NCBI GenBank assembly: GCA_025024175.1
Contig: QCXZ01000001.1
Coordinates: 5,208,001-5,272,000 of the forward strand
Length of the DNA stretch: 64,000 nt
Reading direction: 5' to 3'
Source of the DNA: Rhyzopertha dominica
Lineage: Eukaryota > Arthropoda > Insecta > Coleoptera > Bostrichidae
The position numbers were made by a program, and so were the translations under genes. Shown one piece after another: positions 13,601-22,895 of the stretch. How positions within the stretch are numbered: the first letter of the stretch is position 1; every line of letters begins with the position of its first letter. Below the pieces are notes generated by a model. That model saw only the letters and a list, made by a program, of their open reading frames with translations. It ran no database searches and was not told the DNA's origin.

Positions 13601-14324
13601 GCATATAAAGCTCTATCGGAAGAGTTACTGTTACAGTTCAGCACCACACAATACTTTCACATTTTTGTTATTTCAAAAAACTTCACACAAATACAACACC
13701 GAATGTATGGTTATGCATGCCACTGGCAAGCGCTTTTACCACTTTATTGCATCTCGTACTAGACCTCTCTCACCCACACTGACTACGAATCTGGGCCGCA
13801 GTTGCATACAGTTACCATATGGTCGTGCGTATACCTCTCTATCTACTACCGTGATTTGAATATAAAGTTCGGTTATTTTTAGGCCTCACGGTATACTTTA
13901 TAAGGGAAAAATGTGCAACATTCGCTTTCCTATTATACACAATTCCTCAAAATAAAATCAGTTATTATGTCTACAGTGCAAATACTTTCTTTATATAAAA
14001 ATCGATTCAATTGATCCTCAAAGCTTTAGCCAACAGTTTTTGAATTATGTGTAATTCCCTGTTTAATAATTTGTTCTTACAGATGACGAGGAAGATGAGG
14101 TACATGGTGAGAATTTATTCATCAGCTTGCACAGCGGTGATTCTGACGAGGTGGAAGTGATGTCTGTCTGTGATATCGATGAAATTGATGCTGANGCTGT
14201 AGAGGAAATTAACAACTTGTTACAATCCGCTGAGGACGCCAATCGAGAGCGGCGCTTGGATGATGAAGAGACAAATGCGATAGGCACATTGAGTAGACTT
14301 TTATCAAATAGATATGATTTGTGA
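1672..14324 (+). CDS. GTF3C5: General transcription factor 3C polypeptide 5 (TFIIIC 63 kDa subunit), 8 exons
   Basis: Exons: 1672-1809, 1858-2053, 2107-2215, 2268-2586, 5361-5574, 8353-8528, 8584-8836 and 14083-14324. They sum to 1647 nt (548 aa; the human protein is about 519 aa). Every junction is GT-AG and the phases match. Exons 1-2 carry the N-terminal heterodimerisation block (YPGVVENVDKMVDTLGG; LELRFQPDNVYCKPARA). Exon 5 carries the DNA-binding core (FEERPIWSK, AYYCITGPWR, WVRFGYDPRKDPSARIYQ). Exon 6 ends ARQMFYQ, and exons 7-8 form the acidic C-terminal tail. The product is the B-box/A-box-associated subunit of TFIIIC, which binds tRNA-gene promoters for RNA polymerase III. The start is the first in-frame ATG. 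Ns lie in exon 2 (2039) and exon 8 (14194). Introns 4, 5 and 7 are swollen by transposons; intron 6 is only 55 bp. A poly(A) signal lies just past the stop. Confidence 0.95.
2610..2680 (-). repeat. Decayed tRNA-like repeat in GTF3C5 intron 4
   Basis: Read on the minus strand, this segment has an A-box-like TGGTTAGCAC, an anticodon stem-loop TTTGA-CTAGTGT-TCAAA and a B-box-like GGTTCAATCCC. Acceptor-stem pairing is largely lost. The stem-loop is identical to that of the copy at 14836-14906, which points to a tRNA-derived repeat family (SINE-like) rather than a functional tRNA gene. Confidence 0.6.
2911..2929. repeat. Short (TA)n microsatellite
   Basis: About nine TA units lie immediately upstream of the LINE fragment. 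Confidence 0.8.
2925..4262 (+). mobile_element. 5'-truncated, internally deleted non-LTR retrotransposon (LINE) fragment
   Basis: Plus-strand frames read as reverse transcriptase: palm block LDYSKVFDTIN near 3015, then a jump near 3180 that removes the catalytic YADD region, then SLGLTLDNTFRYRKHI and the C-terminal region ending VYNSLPNNLKTLEPEKF and HLREFFND at 3967. A stop at about 3680 interrupts the frame. The remaining 3' part ends in an ATT/ATC-rich simple-sequence tail near 4230-4262. This organisation fits the Jockey/CR1-like group, but I cannot place it in a clade. It lies in GTF3C5 intron 4 and cannot encode active enzyme. Confidence 0.85.
4263..5360. other. GTF3C5 intron 4 remainder, no assigned feature
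   Basis: There is no intact gene. Two stretches look faintly coding on the minus strand (about 4270-4360 and 4560-4760). The second gives runs such as YDEMATLYRNWVDGSS and GLDGPGSFYGLQLYVN, broken by stops and frameshifts. I do not recognise the source. The interval ends at the exon 5 acceptor at 5360. Confidence 0.3.
5761..6772. mobile_element. Foldback element with AGGGTG termini (first of a family)
   Basis: The left arm (about 5761-6175) and right arm (about 6216-6772) are near-perfect reverse complements around a ~40-bp loop. The right arm has about 125 bp extra near 6330-6450. The right outer end reads TACAGGGTGATCAATTAA and the left GTAGAGGGTGATCAATTA. Fragments outside these ends also pair: 5650-5750 with 6773-6796 plus 7925-8085, including an ACAAGGCACACTAA motif. 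The element therefore sits inside a larger, older inverted repeat. No protein is encoded. Confidence 0.75.
6797..7924. mobile_element. Non-autonomous hAT-like element with 8-bp TSD
   Basis: Terminal inverted repeats of about 22 bp begin TARCGATGGGAATAATCGA. The element is flanked by perfect 8-bp duplications GTACCTGT at 6789-6796 and 7925-7932. It is 1128 bp, AT-rich, with subterminal repeats of ATAATCGATTATT type and no transposase. The 8-bp duplication is the hAT superfamily signature. It was inserted into the outer part of the foldback structure, so it is the younger insertion. Confidence 0.85.
8116..8320. repeat. Near-perfect hairpin beside GTF3C5 exon 6
   Basis: Arms of about 91 nt (8116-8206 and 8229-8320) pair with only a few mismatches around a ~22-nt loop. 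The arm end lies about 32 bp upstream of the exon 6 acceptor. It is probably a small MITE or foldback element. No terminal duplication could be assigned. Confidence 0.8.
9009..9366. repeat. Imperfect inverted repeat with CAGGGTGT left end
   Basis: The segment starts GCAGGGTGTCTCAG. The blocks TGGTGTTTACAAAA and TGAGATATCTACTACAAG occur in the left arm (about 9080-9150) and inverted in the right arm (about 9289-9350). A further small inverted pair built on GGTAATATGGT lies at about 9398-9520. These are intronic foldback remnants in GTF3C5 intron 7. Confidence 0.55.
9653..12097 (-). mobile_element. DNA transposon carrying a DUF7869-like transposase gene
   Basis: The ends are inverted copies of AATTGAATCGCTTATTTGAG followed by AAACCCGATA-type sequence (9653-9686 and 12060-12097). 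The inner motif TTTGAGAAACCCGATATGTC recurs subterminally at about 9857-9880 and as a back-to-back palindromic pair at about 11890-11936. No clear target duplication was seen. The element is about 2445 bp, lies in GTF3C5 intron 7 in opposite orientation and looks recently active, because its gene is uninterrupted. Confidence 0.75.
9951..11800 (-). CDS. Transposase-like protein of the DUF7869 family (2 exons, intact)
   Basis: Exon 1 is 11800-11643 (donor GTAAGT) and exon 2 is 11589-9951. Together they are 1797 nt, 598 aa, phase 2 junction. Exon 1 is basic (KRKKGVKSVVYRSESIKKAR) and ends TGESCK, joined to KKCMEKISENDRQEIFNKF. This is the Cys-containing N-terminal module common to this insect family. 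The C-terminal half has likely acidic positions in AIIAVDYMQN and HVFMDGCPGQNKNH, then a GHSFMPCDRNF motif. The DUF7869 name is from memory. A nuclease/transposase role is inferred from the flanking inverted repeats; the catalytic residues are not proven. No stop or frameshift was seen. Confidence 0.8.
12276..13190 (-). pseudogene. mariner transposase pseudogene
   Basis: Minus-strand frames read in order as a mariner transposase: N-terminal helix-turn-helix (MNRTQVYMWF, NLRPGRPEASNRAELV, VRMMADELNTSKNTIWRIL), catalytic domain (KTMLITFYDSKGIVHKEFV, GEYYLAILHRLWRRIGRVRP), then SPDLSPCNYFLFPKLK and a C-terminus ending KNACIG before a stop at 12278. Several stops and frameshifts break it. Terminal repeats were not resolved; the element probably extends to about 12150 and 13440. 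It lies in GTF3C5 intron 7. Confidence 0.85.
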
Positions 14325-14341
14325 TGGATTTAATGTTTATC

Positions 14342-14347
14342 AATAAA
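14342..14347 (+). terminator. Poly(A) signal AATAAA of GTF3C5
   Basis: A canonical AATAAA begins 18 bp after the TGA stop of GTF3C5, followed by a T-rich stretch. This implies a very short 3' UTR. Confidence 0.7.
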
Positions 14348-14835
14348 TATTTTTTCGAAACATGGTGTTTTAATACATAGACAAAAACACGAACATCGAC
14401 AACTAGGATGCAGCTTTTTGAATGGAGTATGAACAGAAGTAAGATTTAGCAATTTAGGATTTTTGTTCTTCACAAATCTGAAAAGTTTGATTTTGGAACA
14501 AGTTGCTGAACGGGCTTCTACACATACTGAATGGAAAGAGGCCAAAGCCACATGGGGGTGAGGAAATTTCGTCTGTTTCGCTCTATGACTAACCGTTTCT
14601 GAGATATCTGCATTTGAAGTTTTCAAGGGTTTTCCTTTCATCTGCACTGCACCGGCTTTCATCGCTCTTTACCCTCATGTTCCGACACTTGCACAACTCA
14701 TCAATGAAAATTCTTACTGCAAAAAAATATATATAGCTACAGTGAAAGTTAATTACTGCCTGAATTGAGTTTTTTTTATGAACATGTATGATATTTTTTT
14801 AATGGGTTTACAGGCATGTGCATAAGCATATGCCA
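14348..14835. other. GTF3C5 3' flank, unassigned
   Basis: A 110-codon minus-strand frame (14662-14330) overlaps the GTF3C5 3' end, but I see no recognisable domain. It contains a repeat-like AGATATCTCAGAAACGG stretch. I regard it as chance or an unclassified repeat. Confidence 0.3.
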
Positions 14836-14906
14836 GCCTTGACCGAGATTTGAACTCGGGCCTTTTGAACACTAGTCAAACGCTCTACCCACTGAGCTAC
14901 CAAGGC
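14836..14906 (-). tRNA. tRNA-like sequence, anticodon AGT (Thr), possibly SINE-derived
   Basis: The minus strand folds into a complete 71-nt cloverleaf: acceptor GCCTTGG/TCAAGGC (one G:U), D-stem GCTC/GAGC, anticodon stem TTTGA/TCAAA around loop CTAGTGT, T-stem CCGAG/CTCGG with loop TTCAAAT. A-box and B-box sequences look usable. The decoded anticodon would be AGT. The same anticodon arm recurs in the decayed copy at 2610-2680, so this may be the head of a tRNA-derived repeat rather than a gene for translation. No encoded CCA and no T-run terminator directly after it. Confidence 0.5.
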
Positions 14907-15035
14907 CCTATTCAGAATCGAGGTCAAAGCGGCATATATTTATCAAAGTTATGTAATGCTGCTGAACGCCATCCAGCACATTTACAGTTGAATCGCAGTG
15001 AATTACGCTCTGAAGCTTGCAAATAACAAGCGACG
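14907..15035. other. Spacer between tRNA-like sequence and satellite array
   Basis: About 130 bp of unique-looking sequence with no coding potential that I can see. Confidence 0.4.
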
Positions 15036-15239
15036 AGCTTTCTCGCAGTTTTCGGTGGAAATTATTTTTGGCTCAAAATCGGCATACTGATGTACTTTGA
15101 GCTGCAGATTTTAAAACTGCTGTCAGAAATGAGCTAGGACGCCTGGAAATGTATTTTTCGCAAATGGACCCTTCTACTCTAGGTCACTTTTCAGACGAAC
15201 CGTTGCAGCTAGAGACAAACTGACACCACTCCGAAATGC

Positions 15240-16880
15240 AGCAGGTTCACATTAGTAAATGAACATAAAATTAGCGTAATCGGAGACCATCAAATTTCAA
15301 GGTGAAAAAACAGCAAAGGGGTTAGCCTATGCTTTTTCGCAGTTTTCGGTGGAAATTATTTTGGGCTCATTATCGGTACACTGATGTATTTTGATCTGCA
15401 GATTCCAAAACTGCGGTCAGAAATGAGCTAGGACGTCCGGAAATGTATTTTTCGCAAATGGACTCGTCTACTCTAGGTCACTTTTGAGACGAACCGTTGC
15501 AGCTAGAGACAAACTGACACCACTCCGAAATGCAGCAGGTTCACATTAGTAAATGAACATAAAATTAGCGTAATCGGAGACCATCAAGTTTCAAGGTGAA
15601 AAAACAGCAAAGGGGTTAGCCTATGCTTTTTCGCAGTTTTCGGTGGAAATTATTTTGGGCTCATAATCGGTACACTGATGTATTTTGATCTGCAGATTCC
15701 AAAACTGCGGTCAGAAATGAGCTAGGACGTCCGGAAATGTATTTTTCGCAAATGGACTCGTCTACTCTAGGTCACTTTTCAGACGAACCGTTGCAGCTAG
15801 AGACAAACTGACACCACTCCGAAATGCAGCAGGTTCACATTAGTAAATGAACATAAAATTAGCGTAATCGGAGACCGCCAAGTTTCAAGGTGAAAAAACA
15901 GCAAAGGGGTTAGCCTTTGCTTTCTATAAGTTTTCGGTGGAAATTATTTTTGGCTTAAAATCGGCATACTGATGTACTTTGGGCTGCAGATTTTAAAACT
16001 GCAGTCAGAAATGAGCTAGGACGCCTGGAAATGTATTTTTCGCAAATGGACCCTTCTACTCTAGGTCACTTTTCAGACGAACCGTTGCAGCTAGAGACAA
16101 ACTGACACCACTCCGAAATGCAGCAGGTTCACATTAGTAAATGAACATAAAATTAGCGTAATCGGAGACCATCAAGTTTCAAGGTGAAAAAACAGCAAAG
16201 GGGTTAGCCTATGCTTTTTCGCAGTTTTCGGTGGAAATTATTTTGGGCTCATAATCGGTACACTGATGTATTTTGATCCGCAGATTCCAAAACTGCGGTC
16301 AGAAATGAGCTAGGACGTCCGGAAATGTATTTTTCGCAAATGGACTCGTCTACTCTAGGTCACTTTTCAGACGAACCGTTGCAGCTAGAGACAAACTGAC
16401 ACCACTCCGAAATGCAGCAGGTTCACATTAGTAAATGAACATAAAATTAGCGTAATCGGAGACCGCCAAGTTTCAAGGTGAAAAAACAGCAAAGGGGTTA
16501 GCCTTTGCTTTCTATAAGTTTTCGGTGGAAATTATTTTTGGCTTAAAATCGGCATACTGATGTACTTTGGGCTGCAGATTTTAAAACTGCAGTCAGAAAT
16601 GAGCTAGGACGCCTGGAAATGTATTTTCGCAAATGGACCCTTCTACTCTAGGTCACTTTTCAGACGAACCGTTGCAGCTAGAGACAAACTGACACCACTC
16701 CGAAATGCAGCAGGTCCACAGTAGTAAATGAACATAAAATTAGCGTAATCGGAGACCATCAAGTTTCAAGGTGAAAAAACAGCAAAGGGGTTAGCCTTTG
16801 CTTTCTAGCAGTTTTCGGTGGAAATTATTTTTGGCTCAAAATCGGCATACTGATGTACTTTGAGCTGCAGATTTTAAAAC
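15240..16880. repeat. Satellite block duplicated at 19948-21590
   Basis: The order of variant monomers (B, B, A' with TATAAG, B, A' with TATAAG, A with CACAGTAG) is the same here and at 19948-21590. Rare variants are shared at matching places: CAAATTTCAA (15291 and 19999), CTCATTATCGG and CTTTTGAGACG. The offset is 4708 bp, close to 16 monomers. Confidence 0.85.
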
Positions 16881-19800
16881 TGCTGTCAGAAATGAGCTAG
16901 GACGCCTGGAAATGTATTTTTCGCAAATGGACCCTTCTACTCTAGGTCACTTTTCAGACGAACCGTTGCAGCTAGATACAAACTGACACCACTCCGAAAT
17001 GCAGCAGGTCCACATTAGTAAATGAACATAAAATTAGCGTAATCGGAGACCGCCAAGTTTCAAGGTGAAAAAACAGCAAAGGGGTTAGCCTTTGCTTTCT
17101 AGCAGTTTTCGGTGGAAATTATTTTTGGCTCAGAATCGGCCTACTGATGTACTTTGAGCTGCTGATTTTAAAACTGCAATCAGAAATGAGCTAGGACGCC
17201 TGGAAATGTATTTTTCGCAAATGGACCTTTCTACTCTAGGTCACTTTTCAGACGAACCGTTGCAGCTAGAGACAAACTGACACCACTCCGAAATGCAGCA
17301 GGACCACATTAGTAAATGAACATAAAATTAGCGTAATCGGAGACCATCAAGTTTCAAGCAGAAAAAACAGCAAAGGGGTGTTAGCCTTTGCTTTCTAGCA
17401 GTTTTCGGTGGAAATTATTTTTGGCTCAAAGTCGGCATACTGATGTACTTTGAGCTGCAGATTTTAAAACTGCAGTCAGAAATGAGCTAGGACGCCTGGA
17501 AATGTATTTTTCGCAAATGGACCCTTCTACTCTAGGTCACTTTTCAGACGAACCGTTGCAGCTAGAGACAAACTGACACCACTCCGAAATGCAGCAGGTC
17601 CACATTAGTAAATGAACATAAAATTAGCGTAATCGGAGACCATCAAGTTTCAAGCAGAAAAAACAGCAAAGGGGTGTTAGCCTTTGCTTTCTAGCAGTTT
17701 TCGGTGGAAATTATTTTTGGCTCAAAGTCGGCATACTGATGTACTTTGAGCTGCAGATTTTAAAACTGCAGTCAGAAATGAGCTAGGACGCCTGGAAATG
17801 TATTTTTCGCAAATGGACCCTTCTACTCTAGGTCACTTTTCAGACGAACCGTTGCAGCTAGAGACAAACTGACACCACTCCGAAATGCAGCAGGTCCACA
17901 TTAGTAAATGAACATAAAATTAGCGTAATCGGAGACCATCAAGTTTTAAGGTGAAAAAAACAGCAAAGGGGTTAGCCTTTGCTTTCTCGCAGTTTTCGGT
18001 GGAAATTATTTTTGGCTCAAAATCGGCATACTGATGTACTTTGAGCTGCAGATCTTAAAACTGCAGTCAGAAATGAGCTAGGACGCCTGGAAATGTATTT
18101 TTCGCAAATGGACCCTTCTACTCTAGGTCACTTTTCAGACGAACCGTTGCAGCTAGAGACAAACTGACACCACTCCGAAATTCAGCAGGTCCACATTAGT
18201 AAATGAACATAAAATTAGCGTAATCGGAGACCGCCAAGTTTCAAGGTGAAAAAACAGCAAAGGGGTTAGCCTTTGCTTTCTAGCAGTTTTCGGTGGAAAT
18301 TATTTTTGGCTCAAAATCGGCATACTGATGTACTTTGAGCTGCAGATTTTAAAACTGCAGTCAGAAATGAGCTAGGACGCCTGGAAATGTATATTTCGCA
18401 AATGGACCCTTCTACTCTAGGTCACTTTTCAGACGAACCGTTGCAGCTAGAGACAAACTGACACCACTCCGAAATGCAGCAGGTCCACATTAGTAAATGA
18501 ACATAAAATTAGCGTAATCGGAGACCATCAAGTTTCAAGGTGAAAAAACAGCAAAGGGGTTAGCCTTTGCTTTCTTGCAGTTTTCGGTGGAAATTATTTT
18601 TGGCTCAAAATCGGCATACTGATGTACTTTGAGCTGCAGATTTTAAAACTGCAGCCAGAAATGAGGTAGGACGCCTGGAAATGTATTTTTCGCAAATGGA
18701 CCCTTCTACTCTAGGTCACTTTTCAGACGAACCGTTGCAGCTAGAGACAAACTGACACCACTCCGAAATGCAGCAGGTCCACATTAGTAAATGAACATAA
18801 AATTAGCGTAATCGGAGACCACCAAGTTTCAAGGTGAAAAAACAGCAAAGGGGTTAGCCTTTGCTTTCTCGCAGTTTTCGGTGGAAATTATTTTTGGCTC
18901 AAAATCGGCATACTGATGTACTTTGAGCTGCAGATTTTAAAACTGCAGTCAGAAATGAGCTAAGGACGCCTGGAAATGTATTTTTCGCAAATGGACCCTT
19001 CTACTCTAGGTCACTTTTCAGACGAACCGTTGCAGCTAGAGACAAACTGACACCACTCCGAAATGCAGCAGGTCCACATTAGTAAATGAACATAAAATTA
19101 GCGTAATCGGAGACCATCAAGTTTCAAGGTGAAAAAACAGCAAAGGGGTTAGCCTTTGCTTTCTCGAAGTTTTCGGTGGAAATTAATTTTGGCTCAAAAT
19201 CGGCATACTGATGTACTTTGAGCTGCAGATTTTAAAACTGCAGTCAGAAATGAGCTAGGNCGCCTGGAAATNTNTTTCCGCAAATGGACCCTTCTACTCT
19301 AGGTCACTTTTCAGACGAACCGTTGCAGCTAGAGACAAACTGACACCACTCCGAAATGCAGCAGGTCCACATTAGTAAATGAACATAAAATTAGCGTAAT
19401 CGGAGACCGTCAAGTTTCAAGGTGCAAAAACAGCAAAGGGGTTAGCCTTTGCTTTCTCGCAGTTTTCGGTGGAAATTATTTTTGGCTCAAAATCGGCATA
19501 CTGATGTACTTTGAGCTGCAGATTTTAAAACTGCAGTCAGAAATGAGCTAGGACGCCTGGAAATGTATTTTTCGCAAATGGACCCTTCTACTCTAGGTCA
19601 CTTTTCAGACGAACCGTTGCAGCTAGAGACAAACTGACACCACTCCGAAATGCAGCAGGTCCACATTAGCAAATGAACATAAAATTAGCGTAATCGGAGA
19701 CCGTCAAGTTTCAAGGTGAAAAAACAGCAAAGGGGTTAGCCTTTGCTTTCTCGCAGTTTTCGGTGGAAATTATTTTTGGCTCAAAATCGGCATACTGATG

Positions 19801-21579
19801 TACTTTGAGCTGCAGATTTTAAAACTGCAGTCAGAAATGAGCTAGGACGCCTGGAAATGTATTTTTCGCAAATGGACCCTTCTACTCTAGGTCACTTTTC
19901 AGACGAACCGTTGCAGCTAGAGACAAACTGACACCACTCCGAAATGCAGCAGGTTCACATTAGTAAATGAACATAAAATTAGCGTAATCGGAGACCATCA
20001 AATTTCAAGGTGAAAAAACAGCAAAGGGGTTAGCCTATGCTTTTTCGCAGTTTTCGGTGGAAATTATTTTGGGCTCATTATCGGTACACTGATGTATTTT
20101 GATCTGCAGATTCCAAAACTGCGGTCAGAAATGAGCTAGGACGTCCGGAAATGTATTTTTCGCAAATGGACTCGTCTACTCTAGGTCACTTTTGAGACGA
20201 ACCGTTGCAGCTAGAGACAAACTGACACCACTCCGAAATGCAGCAGGTTCACATTAGTAAATGAACATAAAATTAGCGTAATCGGAGACCATCAAGTTTC
20301 AAGGTGAAAAAACAGCAAAGGGGTTAGCCTATGCTTTTTCGCAGTTTTCGGTGGAAATTATTTTGGGCTCATAATCGGTACACTGATGTATTTTGATCTG
20401 CAGATTCCAAAACTGCGGTCAGAAATGAGCTAGGACGTCCGGAAATGTATTTTTCGCAAATGGACTCGTCTACTCTAGGTCACTTTTCAGACGAACCGTT
20501 GCAGCTAGAGACAAACTGACACCACTCCGAAATGCAGCAGGTTCACATTAGTAAATGAACATAAAATTAGCGTAATCGGAGACCGCCAAGTTTCAAGGTG
20601 AAAAAACAGCAAAGGGGTTAGCCTTTGCTTTCTATAAGTTTTCGGTGGAAATTATTTTTGGCTTAAAATCGGCATACTGATGTACTTTGGGCTGCAGATT
20701 TTAAAACTGCAGTCAGAAATGAGCTAGGACGCCTGGAAATGTATTTTTCGCAAATGGACCCTTCTACTCTAGGTCACTTTTCAGACGAACCGTTGCAGCT
20801 AGAGACAAACTGACACCACTCCGAAATGCAGCAGGTTCACATTAGTAAATGAACATAAAATTAGCGTAATCGGAGACCATCAAGTTTCAAGGTGAAAAAA
20901 CAGCAAAGGGGTTAGCCTATGCTTTTTCGCAGTTTTCGGTGGAAATTATTTTGGGCTCATAATCGGTACACTGATGTATTTTGATCCGCAGATTCCAAAA
21001 CTGCGGTCAGAAATGAGCTAGGACGTCCGGAAATGTATTTTTCGCAAATGGACTCGTCTACTCTAGGTCACTTTTCAGACGAACCGTTGCAGCTAGAGAC
21101 AAACTGACACCACTCCGAAATGCAGCAGGTTCACATTAGTAAATGAACATAAAATTAGCGTAATCGGAGACCGCCAAGTTTCAAGGTGAAAAAACAGCAA
21201 AGGGGTTAGCCTTTGCTTTCTATAAGTTTTCGGTGGAAATTATTTTTGGCTTAAAATCGGCATACTGATGTACTTTGGGCTGCAGATTTTAAAACTGCAG
21301 TCAGAAATGAGCTAGGACGCCTGGAAATGTATTTTTCGCAAATGGACCCTTCTACTCTAGGTCACTTTTCAGACGAACCGTTGCAGCTAGAGACAAACTG
21401 ACACCACTCCGAAATGCAGCAGGTCCACAGTAGTAAATGAACATAAAATTAGCGTAATCGGAGACCATCAAGTTTCAAGGTGAAAAAACAGCAAAGGGGT
21501 TAGCCTTTGCTTTCTAGCAGTTTTCGGTGGAAATTATTTTTGGCTCAAAATCGGCATACTGATGTACTTTGAGCTGCAG

Positions 21580-21800
21580 ATTTTAATAAAACTGCTGTCA
21601 GAAATGGCTAGGACGCTGGAATGGTATTTTCCAAATGAACCCCTTCTACAGTCTAGGCACTTTCAGACGAAACCGTTGCAGCTAGATAAACTGGACACCA
21701 CTACTAACACCGAATTGCAGCAGGGAATCCAACATAGTAACTGAAATAAAATTAGCGTTAAATGCGGAGACCGCCAAGTATTCAAGGTTGAAAAAAAGCA
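21580..21800. repeat. Aberrant satellite monomer with many small indels
   Basis: This monomer has over a dozen single- and few-base insertions or deletions relative to its neighbours. It still shares variants (TAGATA, GACCGCC) with the monomer at about 16800-17090. It also marks where the copy of the duplicated block stops matching cleanly. Low-quality consensus is the likeliest cause. Confidence 0.7.
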
Positions 21801-22795
21801 AAGGGGTTAGCCTTTGCTTTCTCGCAGTTTTCGGTGGAAATTATTTTTGGCTCAAAATCGGCATACTGATGTACTTTGAGCTGCAGATTTTAAAACTGCA
21901 GTCAGAAATGAGCTAGGACGCCTGGAAATGTATTTTTCGCAAATGGACCCTTCTACTCTAGGTCACTTTTCAGACGAACCGTTGCAGCTAGAGACAAACT
22001 GACACCACTCCGAAATGCAGCAGGTCCACATTAGTAAATGAACATAAAATTAGCGTAATCGGAGACCATCAAGTTTCAAGGAAAAAACAGCAAAGGGGTT
22101 AGCCTTTGCTTTCTCGCAGTTTTCGGTGGAAATTATTTTTGGCTCAAAATCGGCATACTGATGTACTTTGAGCTGCAGATTTTAAAACTGCAGTCAGAAA
22201 TGAGCTAGGACGCCTGGAAATGTATTTTCGCAAATGGACCCTTCTACTCTAGGTCACTTTTCAGACGAACCGTTGCAGCTAGAGACAAACTGACACCACT
22301 CCGAAATGCAGGTCACATTAGTAAATGAACATAAAATTAGCGTAATCGGAGACCATCAAGTTTCAAGCAAAAAAACAGCAAAGGGGTTTAGCCTTTGCTT
22401 TCTCGCAGTTTTCGGTGGAAATTATTTTTGGCTCAAAATCGGCATACTGATGTACTTTGAGCTGCAGATTTTAAAACTGCAGTCAGAAATGAGCTAGGAC
22501 GCCTGGAAATGTATTTTTCGCAAATGGACCCTTCTACTCTAGGTCACTTTTCAGACGAACCGTTGCAGCTAGAGACAAACTGACACCACTCCGAAATGCA
22601 GCAGGTCCACATTAGTAAATGAACATAAAATTAGCGTAATCGGAGACCATCAAGTTTTAAGGTGAAAAAACAGCAAAGGGGTTAGCCTTTGCTTTCTCGC
22701 AGTTTCGGTGGAAATTATTTTTGGCTCAAAATCGGCATACTGATGTACTTTGAGCTGCAGATTTTAAAACTGCAGTCAGAAATGAGCTAGGACGC

Positions 22796-22895
22796 NNNNN
22801 NNNNNNNNNNNNNNNNNNNNNNNNNNNNNNNNNNNNNNNNNNNNNNNNNNNNNNNNNNNNNNNNNNNNNNNNNNNNNNNNNNNNNNNNNNNNNNN
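22796..22895. other. Assembly gap of 100 Ns inside the satellite
   Basis: Exactly 100 Ns replace part of a monomer. A round number usually means unknown gap size, so the true array may be longer. Confidence 0.95.

Noticed and set aside
14330..14662. 110-codon minus-strand frame after GTF3C5
   Set aside because: No recognisable motif, overlaps the GTF3C5 poly(A) signal, and resembles repeat sequence.
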